Source: Devosia ginsengisoli (GTDB lineage: Bacteria > Pseudomonadota > Alphaproteobacteria > Rhizobiales > Devosiaceae). From it: a stretch of 64,000 bases of DNA. Below are positions 1 through 11,204 of this stretch, piece by piece. Under the pieces are notes generated by a model. The model was not told the origin of the DNA. It ran no database searches and was given only the letters and a program-made list of their open reading frames with translations. Position 1 is the stretch's first letter; every line of letters begins with the position of its first letter. The stretch spans positions 512,501 to 576,500 of the forward strand of contig NZ_JANQAJ010000009.1 in the NCBI RefSeq assembly GCF_024707105.1, read 5' to 3'. The position numbers and the translations under genes were made by a program.

Positions 1-2
1 AG

Positions 3-1958
3 AGAAACCGTCATGCCGCGCTGCTCAAGGCCACCGGCTTCGAAGACAGCCCGGCGCTGACGGTGCAATCGACCGACGGTGAAATCCCGCATGGGCGCGA
101 GCTGAGCTTTGCCTGGCTGACCGGCACCGTGATGACCGGCCTGACCAGCGTGTTGTTGATGGGCGCGGCACTTTATGTCTCCTTTCAGGGCCAGGACACC
201 TTCTCCACCGCCTATGAAGCCCTGCAGCTTTCGCGCCCGGAAACCGAGGCGCTGACCCCGACCGATCTTTCCGCCAAGTCGTCGCGCCTGCGCCCGGTCA
301 CCGCCACCCGCTCCGATCTCGAAGTCATCGAGGCCTCGATTCGCGAGACGGTCGATGGCCGCGACATGATCCGCAACCAGCCTTTCGTCCGCATCCGCGC
401 CACGCTGGCCACCGCCCCGACCTCGCTGTCCGAGGGCGTTCCCGATTACGATCCGGTGGCCATTCTCAATGCCACCCAGCCGATTCCGGCAACGGCCAAT
501 ATCGACGTCAACACCGATGTCTACGGTGCCGAAGTGGAAGGTGAAGTGGCCGTTCGTCTGGCCGCCATGCCGATGACCCTGGTGCCGCCGCGCGCCATTT
601 CCGATCAGTCCGCGGCCGAATATGTGCGCAGCGTCGTGGAAGCCACCTTCTTCAGCGATAGCGCTCCCCCGACCCTGGCCTATGCCGCGCTCGGCCCCAC
701 GGTACGCGACCTGGGCCTGCTGCCGGGCAGCAACACGCTGGCCGGCGTCGCCGAAAACGTCACCGTCGTGCCCCAGACCACAAGGGCGGCCGATGCGGCC
801 CTCGGCCGTTCGGAGCGCTTCCTCACCCTGCGCGAGGCATCGAGCCTCGATGACGTGCTGGGCAAGAACGGTTTCACCGCCAATCAGTCCGCCCTCGTGG
901 CCGACGCCCTGCGCAATGTCCTGCGCAGCACGGATCTCGCGGCCCTTACCAGGTTGCGCATCCTCTATGGCCCGCTCAGCCACGAAGCGACGAGCCTGGT
1001 TCCCTATCGCCTGAGCCTTTATGTGCCGCGCAGCGATGGCAGCTACGAATACAAGGCCACCGTGGCCCTGACCGATACCGGTCAATATGTGCTCGGCATC
1101 GAGCCGGACTTCGTCGAATTCCCCGAGGGAGACACCGAAGAGGTCAATGTCGCCAACCTGCCCAGCGTCTATCGCTCCATCTGGGAAACCGGCCGCAAGC
1201 ATGACCTGGACGATGCCACCATCGAGCGCATCATCGGCATGTATGCCTATGACATCGACATGACGAAGAAGATCGCGGCTGGCGATTCCATCGAGATTCT
1301 GGAAACCACCCCGGATGCCGAAGGTCGCACCGAGCTGCTCTATGTCAGCCTGACCCTGGGCAGCACGACGCGCCAGCTCTACCGTTTCGCCACCGCGGAT
1401 GGCGTGATCGATTTCTATGATCCCGATGGCGAAACCGGCAAGCGCTTCCTCACCCGCCGGCCGCTCGAGGGTGGCGGCACGCTGCGCTCGCGCTTCGGCT
1501 ATCGCGTCCATCCCATTTTCAAGACGCGCAAGCTGCATACCGGCGTCGATCTGGCCTCGCGTTCGGGCACGCCGATCTATGCCGCCGGCGACGGCGTGAT
1601 CAAATATTACAAATGGCAATCGGGCTACGGCAACAAGGTCGAAATCCAGCACGTCAACGGCTACGAGACGGCCTATGGCCACATGTCGCGCTATGCCGAT
1701 GGCCTGGGCGTCGGCAGCCATGTGCGCCAGGGCCAGATCATCGGCTATGTCGGCTCGACCGGCCAGTCGACCGGCCCGCACCTGCATTTCGAGATCAAGA
1801 TCAACGGCAATCTGGTCGATCCGCTGAGCGTCAAGCTGCCCAAGGACAATGTCCTGCCCCAGCAATACGAGGCCCAGTTCGCCCAGACCATGGCCCAGAT
1901 CAACGACCTCATGGCCCGCGACCCCGCGCCGGTCACCGTGGCCGACGTCAGCCACTAG
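3..1958 (+). CDS. M23 family metallopeptidase (5' end outside window)
   Basis: Probable periplasmic peptidoglycan endopeptidase. The reading frame is open from the first bases of the window, so the true start lies upstream; the GTG at 63 is only the first start-like codon. A hydrophobic segment at about residues 13-36 (counting from that GTG) should anchor it in the inner membrane. The C-terminal LytM/M23 domain (about residues 478-595) shows the zinc-site motifs HTGVDLA and HLHFEI. The long middle region resembles the N-terminal part of other large alphaproteobacterial M23 proteins, but I recognise no named domain in it. The stop codon overlaps the convergent MFS gene by 4 bp. The family assignment is firm; the exact cell-wall bond cleaved is not known. 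Confidence 0.9.
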   Translation, partial: RNRHAALLKATGFEDSPALTVQSTDGEIPHGRELSFAWLTGTVMTGLTSVLLMGAALYVSFQGQDTFSTAYEALQLSRPETEALTPTDLSAKSSRLRPVTATRSDLEVIEASIRETVDGRDMIRNQPFVRIRATLATAPTSLSEGVPDYDPVAILNATQPIPATANIDVNTDVYGAEVEGEVAVRLAAMPMTLVPPRAISDQSAAEYVRSVVEATFFSDSAPPTLAYAALGPTVRDLGLLPGSNTLAGVAENVTVVPQTTRAADAALGRSERFLTLREASSLDDVLGKNGFTANQSALVADALRNVLRSTDLAALTRLRILYGPLSHEATSLVPYRLSLYVPRSDGSYEYKATVALTDTGQYVLGIEPDFVEFPEGDTEEVNVANLPSVYRSIWETGRKHDLDDATIERIIGMYAYDIDMTKKIAAGDSIEILETTPDAEGRTELLYVSLTLGSTTRQLYRFATADGVIDFYDPDGETGKRFLTRRPLEGGGTLRSRFGYRVHPIFKTRKLHTGVDLASRSGTPIYAAGDGVIKYYKWQSGYGNKVEIQHVNGYETAYGHMSRYADGLGVGSHVRQGQIIGYVGSTGQSTGPHLHFEIKINGNLVDPLSVKLPKDNVLPQQYEAQFAQTMAQINDLMARDPAPVTVADVSH

Positions 1959-3423
1959 AACTTGCGCTCCAGCGTCAGCCAGGCGACCACTGCCGAAACC
2001 ACGCTGAGCGCCGCCGTGATATAGGCGACCGCTGCAAAAGCCGCATCGGTCGCCACCAGCCGCATGGCCTCTTCCTCGGCATTCAGCCCGTCGGTGACCA
2101 CGCCGAAAAAGATCGGCAGTTCCGCCGCGCTATCAAGGTTCTGTTCGAATACCGAGGCGACCACCGCGCCCAGCAGGGCCACGGCCACCAGTCCCGCAAC
2201 CCTGGCCACCGCATTGTTGACCCCAGAGGCGACGCCGGTATCGCTATCGTCCACCGACGTCATCACCGCCGCCGAGAGCGGCGACACCACCAGCCCCATG
2301 CCCAACCCCAGCAGCACGATCGAGGGCAGCACGGCCAGCCAGCATCGCGCAGTGGCGCCGTCAGGCCCAAAGCAGCAAAGGCTGCGGCCACCAGCAGGGA
2401 GCCCGCGGCAATCAACGGTGCGGGACCGAACCGGTCGGCCCACTTCCCGCTCAGCGACGACAGCAGCGTCAAACTGATCCCCAGGGGCAGCAGCACCAGC
2501 GATACCGTCGCCGGGGACTCTCCCCATCCGCCAATCATGGTCATGGGCAGGTAGAACATGGTGCCGCCAAGGGCGAAATAGAGCGCGAAGGTCAGCGCAT
2601 TGGCGCCGGAAAAACCGATATTGGCGAAAAGCCCGAGGGGCAGCATCGGATGCGGGCTCCGTCCCTCCCAGACAATGAAGGCCGCGGCAAGGACCAGCCC
2701 TGCCCCGCACCACGCGATAGTGTGCGACAGCGGCGGCACGCTTTCGCTGCCATCCCCGGTCAATCCATAGGCGATGAGCATCAGCGCCAGCGTCGCCAGC
2801 ACCGCCCCGATCACATCGAGCTTCCGCCCCACTTCGGGATGGTCCGGCGCCACGCGGAACCACAGCAAAGCCAGCGCCAGCAGGCCCAGCGGCAGGTTGA
2901 TGGCAAAGACCAGCCGCCAGCTCCAGTCGCCCAGGGCCGTCAGCACGAAGCCGCCGATGATCGGCCCGCCGATCGTGGTCAGCGATGAGGCCGCCGCCCA
3001 CATGCCGATGGCCTTGCCCCGTTCGGCGCGCGGATAGGCCTTGGCGATGATGGCGAGGCTCCCCGGCACCATGAAGGCCGCCCCGATCCCCTGGACCGCC
3101 CGCGCGATGACCAATACCAGCGGTGTCGGTGCCAGCGCACAGACGATGGAAGCCGCCACGAAGACCGCAATGCCCAGCCCGAACACATTGCGCAACCCGA
3201 ACCGGTCGCCCGTTGCCCCACCCAGCAGGATCAGTGCCGAGAGAAACAGCAGATAGCCATTGCTCACCCATTGCGCATCGGCCAGCGTCGCCCCGAGATC
3301 GGCGCGAATGGCCGGAATGGCGATGGAAATCACCGAACCGTCGATGAAGCCCATGCTCGAGGCGAGAATGGCGGCGAGCAGCACGAAGCGCCGGCTCTGC
3401 GGCGAAGCGATATCCTGGGTCAT
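1955..3423 (-). pseudogene. MFS drug-efflux transporter (DHA2/EmrB-QacA type), frameshifted
   Basis: Proton-driven multidrug exporter of the 14-helix class. The frame starting with MTQDIASP at 3423 is good MFS sequence (WVSNGYLLFLSALILLGG, the GDRFGLR loop, the ARAVQGIGAAFMVPGSL motif) up to about position 2345. There it runs into nonsense (CCPRSCCWGWAWGW). The expected continuation (VLPSIVLLGLGMGLVVSPL to the end at 1955) is in another frame. Joining the two gives a normal-length transporter, so one base is missing, or two are extra, at about 2330-2345 in a GC-rich stretch. It lies 29 bp after the VOC gene and is probably co-transcribed with it from a LexA-box promoter. It may be a true pseudogene or a sequence error. 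Confidence 0.8.
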
Positions 3424-3452
3424 GATGGGTCCAGAGGGGTTGCCCGGCGAGC

Positions 3453-3791
3453 CTATTCGCTCGCTACATAGACTGCCATCTCATTTCCGCCCGGCTCGCG
3501 GAAGTGAAACCGCCGTCCGCCCGGAAAGTCATATTGCGCCCGGGTGATCGAGCCGCCGGCGGCAAGTACCCGGCGCTCGGCGCCATCGAGGTCATCGGTG
3601 CGGATCACCGCCATGGTCGCGGCCACCTTGCCCTCGCTCTGGTCCACCCCACCATCGATGCCAGCGTTTTCCAGGCCATCGTAATCCGGCCCGTAGCTGG
3701 TAATGCCCCAGCCAAACGCCGCCCGGAAGAAAGCGCTCGTCGTCTGCCGGTTGCTGGACGGGAACTCCACATAGTCGATCTTGTCGGTCAT
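3453..3791 (-). CDS. VOC family (glyoxalase/bleomycin-resistance fold) protein
   Basis: Small metalloenzyme-fold protein of the vicinal oxygen chelate superfamily, 112 aa. It begins MTDKIDYVEFPSSN, contains FFRAAFGWGITSYGPDY typical of the family, and ends in GGNEMAVYVASE. The ATG at 3791 is preferred over an upstream start at 3827 because a GGAG ribosome site lies just before it. VOC proteins of this size act as dimers in drug binding, epoxide opening or glyoxalase-like reactions; the substrate here is unknown. The promoter region holds a consensus alphaproteobacterial LexA box. The next gene downstream is an MFS exporter, so a role in coping with a toxic or DNA-damaging compound is plausible but inferred. 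Confidence 0.85.
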   Translation of the reverse strand: MTDKIDYVEFPSSNRQTTSAFFRAAFGWGITSYGPDYDGLENAGIDGGVDQSEGKVAATMAVIRTDDLDGAERRVLAAGGSITRAQYDFPGGRRFHFREPGGNEMAVYVASE

Positions 3792-3805
3792 CGCTTCACT
3801 CCAAT

Positions 3806-3820
3806 GTTCTCTTTTTGTTC
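3806..3820 (-). promoter_or_regulatory. LexA (SOS) box before VOC-MFS operon
   Basis: The sequence GTTCTCTTTTTGTTC matches the alphaproteobacterial LexA operator GTTC-N7-GTTC exactly, including a T-rich spacer. On the minus strand a possible -35 (TTGCAC) and -10 (TAGAAC) are 17 bp apart, and the box overlaps the -10 and start-site region 15 bp upstream of the VOC ATG. This is the layout expected for LexA repression. The site is seen directly; binding is inferred. Confidence 0.75.
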
Positions 3821-3845
3821 TAATCAATCATCATCGGCAGTGCAA

Positions 3846-3874
3846 TCAAAAAGGCCGGTCCAGGGACCGGCCTT
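3846..3874 (-). terminator. Rho-independent terminator of clpB
   Basis: Perfect 10-bp stem (AAGGCCGGTC / GACCGGCCTT) with a 4-nt loop, followed on the minus strand by a run of five T, just after the clpB stop codon. Confidence 0.85.
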
Positions 3875-3885
3875 CGAGGAGGGGG

Positions 3886-6501
<2,616 letters not shown>

Positions 6502-6611
6502 TCAACTCTCCTTGTCTCGCCCGCTGCCCGGCCCATCAAGGCACCTGAACACGCGGCGGAAGCGTCGTCTGACAGAACGCCCGACACGCGGCACTGCTCC
6601 ATCACGGACAC

Positions 6612-6646
6612 TATATGGGGAGCATTTGACGAGGAAAAAGAGGGCT
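6612..6646 (-). promoter_or_regulatory. Possible RpoH (sigma-32) promoter of clpB
   Basis: On the minus strand the sequence CCCCATATA fits the sigma-32 -10 element. A CCCT-type block about 15 bp upstream is a weak -35. It lies about 110 bp before the clpB ATG, and clpB is RpoH-controlled in most proteobacteria. The -35 match is poor, so confidence is moderate. Confidence 0.4.
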
Positions 6647-6674
6647 ATGCATGGACGCGCCAACCGCCTGAAAC

Positions 6675-7802
6675 TCACAGGCTGCCCAGCCGGCCGGCGC
6701 TTTTGAGCAGGGCGATCAGTTGAGGTTGGCGGGCCGTCCCGGTTTTGGCCATGATCCGCGACAGATGACTGCGGACTGTCGGCATGGAAAGCCCCGCCTC
6801 CTCCGCGTAGCCAGCCGGCGTATCGCCCCTGGCCAAAGCCGTCGCCAGCCGCGCTTCGGCCGGGGTCAGGTCGAACAGTCCGGTCAGGATGCTGGCCGAT
6901 GGCACCAGGTTCGATGCACGCACCGGCGAGGCGATGACCACCGCGCTGGCGCGATGAAAGATGTCCTGCGCGGCGCCGCGCAGCGGCAGCACATGGACCA
7001 TGACCGGCTCGGTCGCATCCGTGCCGGCCACCGGGACACTGCGCACCAGCGGTTCGCTGTCGCCATTGGCCGTCGCCAGCGCCGCCTGCAGCAGCAGGTT
7101 GGCGGCGGGATCGGCCAGCGCGATGCGCCCATGCGCGGCGGCGCGGAACACGCCCTTGACGTCATCGAAGATCGCATTGACGCTGACCACCACCCCGGCC
7201 GGACTGACCGCCGCGGCCGGCAGGCCCACGCTCGCCAGGGCCGATAGCGTGACCTCGGTGCGCTCCAGCCCCAGCCGTGCCGACAGCAGGCTGGCCCGCG
7301 CCAGATGCGGATAGTAGACATTGAGCCGCTCGACGGCAGTGCTGTCGAAGGGCGTCTCGTCCGAGACCCGATCGACGTGAAACACCACGACCTCGCCGGT
7401 CGGCATGGCGATGATCGTGCCCATCTGGCTGGCAAAACCCATGCGCCTGAGCATGCCCCTATGGGGATCCCTGGCCAGCGCATCGGCGGGGAAATAGTCC
7501 TCCGCCACGACGAAGCCGGTGAAGGGGTGCTGCTGCCAGTAGCGGATATGCCAATCGGGCTCGGGCGTATTGGCCTCGACCAGCGAGCGCGTGACCTCGA
7601 AACTGGGTTCGAGGGCGGCGAAACTGACCGGCCTTTCGGCGTCGAACACCATCAGCGCGCCGGTGGGTGCTTCCACCAGGCGCCCTGCTTCCGCTATGGC
7701 GCGTTGCCAAAGCTCGGGCACGAAGGCCGCTTCGTAGATATCGTCAAGCAGGCGGTTATCGTTCGAAGACTGCAATATCCACCTACCCGGCAGATGGTCC
7801 AT
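6675..7802 (-). CDS. LuxR-type helix-turn-helix regulator
   Basis: Transcription factor of 375 aa. The C-terminal 60 residues are a LuxR/FixJ DNA-binding domain (LTPAEARLATALARGDT, then GLSMPTVRSHLSRIMAKTG). The N-terminal 300 residues probably sense a ligand, with a PAS-like stretch (GLPAAAVSPAGVVVSVNAIF), but I cannot name the signal. There is no receiver domain with phospho-acceptor Asp motifs and no clear autoinducer-binding signature. It is a stand-alone gene on the minus strand, separated from DUF4167 upstream by a terminator hairpin. Its target genes are not evident from the context. Confidence 0.85.
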   Translation of the reverse strand: MDHLPGRWILQSSNDNRLLDDIYEAAFVPELWQRAIAEAGRLVEAPTGALMVFDAERPVSFAALEPSFEVTRSLVEANTPEPDWHIRYWQQHPFTGFVVAEDYFPADALARDPHRGMLRRMGFASQMGTIIAMPTGEVVVFHVDRVSDETPFDSTAVERLNVYYPHLARASLLSARLGLERTEVTLSALASVGLPAAAVSPAGVVVSVNAIFDDVKGVFRAAAHGRIALADPAANLLLQAALATANGDSEPLVRSVPVAGTDATEPVMVHVLPLRGAAQDIFHRASAVVIASPVRASNLVPSASILTGLFDLTPAEARLATALARGDTPAGYAEEAGLSMPTVRSHLSRIMAKTGTARQPQLIALLKSAGRLGSL

Positions 7803-7806
7803 AAAC

Positions 7807-7836
7807 GCAAAAGGCCGGGCATTGCTGCCCGGCCTT
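7807..7836 (-). terminator. Rho-independent terminator after DUF4167 gene
   Basis: Perfect stem AAGGCCGGGC / GCCCGGCCTT with a 6-nt loop and TTTT on the minus-strand 3' side, located between the DUF4167 stop and the LuxR-type gene. Confidence 0.75.
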
Positions 7837-7841
7837 GAAAC

Positions 7842-8582
7842 TTATTCGGCAGCGCTGCTGCCTGCCGTGAGGAATGCCGGCAATTCGCCGACATCGGGCT
7901 GTTCGGCCCCGGCGAGATCACCGCCATCACCACCCGCCGGACGGCGACGGCGCGGACGACGTTCGCGCGGCTTGCGGGCTTCGCCCTCGGCCTCGACCGG
8001 CTGCTCACCCACGGCTGCTTCGACCGCTTCGGCCGCCGCGACGGGCTGGACTTCTTCGCCGGCGGCCACCGGCTGCTGGCCCTCACCTTCAGGACGGAAC
8101 CGCTCGCGGTTACGCTGGCGGTCGCGGCGATCACCGCGCTGCTGGCGCTCGCCATCCTGGCGCTGCTGACCCTGACCCTGCTCGCCTTCGCCGCCCTGTT
8201 CCTCGCCTTCAGCCTGCACATATTGCTGCTGCGGCGGAGGCTGGGGCGAAGAGAAGCGCGAGTTCATCTCGGGCATATCATCATCGTAATCGGCATCGTC
8301 CTGGCCATCCGGCCGCTGGCCGTTCTGGGCCTGCTGTGCGCTGGAGACGATGCGGAAATAGTGCTCGGCATGCTGGAGATAATTCTCCGCCATCACCGAA
8401 TCGCCTGATGATTGGGCGTCACGGGCGAGCTGGAGATATTTCTCGGCGATATGGGCCGCGTTGCCGCGCACCTTCACGTCGGGTCCATTGCTCTCGAAAT
8501 TGCGGGACAACGGATTGACGTGCTTGCGTCCGCCGTTGCGGCCACGCTGCCGGTTCTTGTTGTTCTGGTTGTTGGGTCTCAT
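7842..8582 (-). CDS. DUF4167 domain-containing protein
   Basis: Conserved alphaproteobacterial protein of unknown role, 246 aa. The N-terminal DUF4167 block (about residues 20-85) reads NPLSRNFESNGPDVKVRGNA, followed by a helical segment with AEHYFRIVSSAQQ. The rest is low-complexity and strongly charged (Gln/Glu/Arg rich, ending in [17 protein letters not shown]), suggesting a disordered nucleic-acid- or ribosome-binding tail; that is inference. It lies on the same strand downstream of prfA-prmC, an order conserved in the group. No catalytic motif is visible. Confidence 0.9.
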   Translation of the reverse strand: MRPNNQNNKNRQRGRNGGRKHVNPLSRNFESNGPDVKVRGNAAHIAEKYLQLARDAQSSGDSVMAENYLQHAEHYFRIVSSAQQAQNGQRPDGQDDADYDDDMPEMNSRFSSPQPPPQQQYVQAEGEEQGGEGEQGQGQQRQDGERQQRGDRRDRQRNRERFRPEGEGQQPVAAGEEVQPVAAAEAVEAAVGEQPVEAEGEARKPRERRPRRRRPAGGDGGDLAGAEQPDVGELPAFLTAGSSAAE

Positions 8583-8922
8583 CTGGTCGCTTTATCTAAC
8601 TCTAGAAAAATAAGCGTCACACTGCTGGCGGACCGGCATTTTGCCTGGTCGGGCCAATTCCGGAACAAAGCACACTAGGCTTCTCGAACCGGCTCTATCT
8701 GGCTTCATGAAGACCGAAACCGTCGGACGGCGCTCCGAACCTATCCCGCGTCGTTCCCGCCTCTGCCGGAACCGCGCTGCGCATCGCAGCCAATGAATTT
8801 GTCGGGTGGCTAGTCGCCGTGGCGCTCATGAAGCACCGTTGACAGCAAGGCCAAACTATAACGTTCGGGTCGTCTTTGCCAGCATTAATTGCGATTTTCA
8901 CCGCGTCATGCAGGGAACTGTC
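8583..8922. other. 340-bp intergenic region between prmC and DUF4167
   Basis: I see no convincing coding sequence, tRNA or family repeat. A short frame on the minus strand (8695-8901) has poor composition and no recognisable product. The region should hold the DUF4167 promoter, but I cannot place it with confidence. A TTGACA at about 8829 is followed by TATAAC only 12 bp later, too close for a sigma-70 promoter. Confidence 0.5.
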
Positions 8923-9858
8923 CTACAGATGGTGCGCGCCCACCACACGATCAAGCCCATTGAGATCACGATGTACCGCCACATCCTCGAAGCCGGCTTC
9001 GAGGAACAATGCACTGACATCAGCGCCCTGCTCATGTCCGATCTCGACCAGAACCCAGCCCCCAGGCCTCAGCCAATGGGCGGCCTGGGCGGTGATGACC
9101 CTGTATGGGGCAAGGCCATCCGGCCCGCCATCAAGGGCCAGGCGCGGGTCGAAATCCCTGACCTCGGGTGCCAGCGTTTCGACGACGGCGGAGGTGATAT
9201 AGGGCGGGTTGGAAACGATGAGGTCGAAAAGACCAGAAACAGCTTCCGGTGTGTGTGACTCCACCCCACCCTCAGTCCCTCCCCATCGAGGGGAGGGAGG
9301 CGCAAGCTGAGGGTTCCCGGCTCTTTCGCCTCCCTCCCCCTTGTGGGGAGGGATCGAGGGTGGGGGGTCTTCGAGAGAACCAAACCAATCGCCCTGCCGC
9401 AATTCAAGCCGCTCACCCACACCATGCCGCTCGGCATTGGCCTGTGCTGTCTCCAGCGCCAGTGCGCTCAAATCCACCGCCACCGCGCTCGCATCCGGCT
9501 GGTTGGCCAGCACCGCAATCGGGATGCAGCCGGTTCCGGTGCCCAGATCCAGCAGGCGCCCGCCTGCCGGCAACGCGCCCAGGGCCATATCGACCAGCAA
9601 TTCCGTCTCCGGCCGCGGCTCCAGCGTGGCGGCATTGAGCGTGAAACCCAGCCCGTAGAATTCCCGCTCGCCGATGATCCGCGCCACCGACTCCCCGGTC
9701 ATGCGCCGTTGCAGCAGTTCGGCCACGCGCGCCGCGGCATGGCCATCCACAGGGTCATTCTCCCGCAATGCCAGGTCCAGTGCGCTCAATCCCAGTGCAT
9801 GTCCGGTGAGCAATTTGGCATCGAGCGCCGCGCTTTCGAAGCCGAGCCGCCCCAGCAC
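8923..9858 (-). CDS. prmC: Peptide chain release factor N5-glutamine methyltransferase PrmC
   Basis: S-adenosylmethionine-dependent enzyme that methylates the Gln of the GGQ motif in release factors; its substrate gene prfA lies immediately upstream. The SAM-binding motif LLDLGTGTGCIPI and the catalytic NPPY (in SNPPYITSAV) are present. Homologues start about 16 residues earlier. The frame is open upstream to a CTG at 9906 that overlaps the prfA stop, so the real start may be that codon (giving ALWRGWRDV) rather than the GTG at 9858. Unusually, about 35-45 residues between GDWFGSLED and LFDLIVSNPPY are encoded by a palindromic intergenic repeat inserted in frame. It probably forms a surface loop just before the catalytic motif; activity is likely but unproven. 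Confidence 0.92.
   Translation of the reverse strand: MLGRLGFESAALDAKLLTGHALGLSALDLALRENDPVDGHAAARVAELLQRRMTGESVARIIGEREFYGLGFTLNAATLEPRPETELLVDMALGALPAGGRLLDLGTGTGCIPIAVLANQPDASAVAVDLSALALETAQANAERHGVGERLELRQGDWFGSLEDPPPSIPPHKGEGGERAGNPQLAPPSPRWGGTEGGVESHTPEAVSGLFDLIVSNPPYITSAVVETLAPEVRDFDPRLALDGGPDGLAPYRVITAQAAHWLRPGGWVLVEIGHEQGADVSALFLEAGFEDVAVHRDLNGLDRVVGAHHL
9262..9367. repeat. Palindromic repeat, family B, inside prmC
   Basis: Two inverted blocks (ACCCTCAGTCCCTCCCC with its CGAGGGGAGGGAGGCG arm, and CCTCCCTCCCCCTTGTGGGG with GGATCGAGGGTGGGG). They match intergenic copies at 31836 and 44563. Here the element is read through in frame and contributes PPPSIPPHKGEGG and APPSPRWGGTEGG to PrmC. 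Confidence 0.9.
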
Positions 9859-9902
9859 ATCGCGCCAGCCGCGCCAGAGGGCGCCGATATGGGGCGCCTG
9901 GC

Positions 9903-10979
9903 TCAGTTGCCCGTCTCCATCGCCGCCAGTTGTTCGGCCTGGCTGGTGGTGATCAGGGCCTCGATCAACTCATCCAGCGCTTCGCCCGATATCACCTTGT
10001 CGAGCTTGTAGAGGGTGAGGTTGATGCGGTGGTCGGTCACCCGCCCCTGCGGGAAATTGTAGGTACGGATGCGCTCGGAGCGGTCGCCCGACCCCACCTG
10101 CCCCTTGCGCTCGGCGGAACGGGCGCTGTCACGTTCCTCGCGCTGCATCTCGTAAAGCCGCGAACGCAGCACCAGCATGGCCTGCGCCCGGTTCTGGTGC
10201 TGGCTCTTCATCGCCGAGGTCACCACCAGCCCGGAGGGAATATGGGTGATGCGCACCGCCGAATCGGTGGTGTTGACGTGCTGGCCACCGGCGCCCGAGG
10301 CACGCATCGTATCGATACGGATATCCTCGTTGCGGATTTCGATGTCGATGTCTTCCACTTCCGGCAACACCGCCACGGTCGCCGCCGAAGTATGGATGCG
10401 GCCCGAGCCTTCGGTTTCCGGCACGCGCTGCACCCGGTGCACGCCGCTCTCGAACTTCATGCGGGCATAGACGCCCTTGCCGCTCACATTGGCGATGATT
10501 TCCTTGAAGCCGCCCATTTCGCCGGGGCTTTCCTCCATCACGGTGACCTTCCAGCCGTGATTGGCGGCATAGCGCTCATACATGCGGAACAGGTCGCCGG
10601 CGAACAAAGCCGCCTCGTCGCCGCCGGTGCCGCCGCGGATTTCGAGGATGATCGATCGCTCGTCGGCCTCGTCCCTGGGTAGCAGCAGGACGCGGATGGA
10701 CTGGAACAGCGTCTCGATCTTCTCGTCGAGCTCGGCGATCTCCGCCTCGGCCATTTCGGCCATGTCCTTGTCGCCGCTCTTGAGCAGGTCCTCGGCCTCC
10801 GCCCGGTCGCTCAGTGCCTTGTTATAGGCCCGGATCTCCCCGACGATCGGCGCCAGCTCGGCATGTTCCTTGGAAAACTTGACGAACTCGTCCGGCCCGG
10901 CGCCGCCCGAAAGCGCCGCCTCGACATACTGGAACCGCGTCTCAAGCGCGTCGAGCTTGTCCTGGGGAAGAGATGGCAT
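9903..10979 (-). CDS. prfA: Peptide chain release factor 1
   Basis: Recognises UAA and UAG stop codons on the ribosome and triggers peptide release. At 358 aa it has normal RF1 length. The GGQ catalytic loop is in [18 protein letters not shown], and the stop-codon recognition region lies in the preceding domain ([20 protein letters not shown]). It is followed by prmC, which methylates the GGQ glutamine. The two are probably translationally coupled, because the most likely prmC start overlaps this stop. Confidence 0.98.
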   Translation of the reverse strand: MPSLPQDKLDALETRFQYVEAALSGGAGPDEFVKFSKEHAELAPIVGEIRAYNKALSDRAEAEDLLKSGDKDMAEMAEAEIAELDEKIETLFQSIRVLLLPRDEADERSIILEIRGGTGGDEAALFAGDLFRMYERYAANHGWKVTVMEESPGEMGGFKEIIANVSGKGVYARMKFESGVHRVQRVPETEGSGRIHTSAATVAVLPEVEDIDIEIRNEDIRIDTMRASGAGGQHVNTTDSAVRITHIPSGLVVTSAMKSQHQNRAQAMLVLRSRLYEMQREERDSARSAERKGQVGSGDRSERIRTYNFPQGRVTDHRINLTLYKLDKVISGEALDELIEALITTSQAEQLAAMETGN

Positions 10980-11014
10980 CTTTGTTCTTTCGCACCGCGC
11001 TGGTCACTACCACG

Positions 11015-11131
11015 ATGTCATCCCGGCGCAGGCCGGGATCCATCTCGAGATAGCAAAGCGGCCGCGAGGTCGACATGCAGTGCACGAAACCGGCACCTCA
11101 GGATGGGCCCCGGCTTTCGCCGGGGTGACAC
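11015..11131. repeat. Palindromic repeat pair, family E-like
   Basis: GTCATCCCGGCGCAGGCCGGGATCC is followed about 70 bp later by the inverted GGGCCCCGGCTTTCGCCGGGGTGAC. This lies in the prfA-ptsP intergenic space and is a relative of the GTCATTCCCGC element at 14899. Confidence 0.8.
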
Positions 11132-11204
11132 CGTGCGTGTAATGGCCATAGCGCGCAACATCAAGCGCCGGAGGCGCTTGGAGTTGCGTCAGGCATCAAG
11201 CAAC

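Noticed and set aside
8695-8901. 68-codon open frame between DUF4167 and prmC
   Set aside because: Amino acid composition and codon use are unlike real genes here, there is no ribosome site, and no recognisable product.
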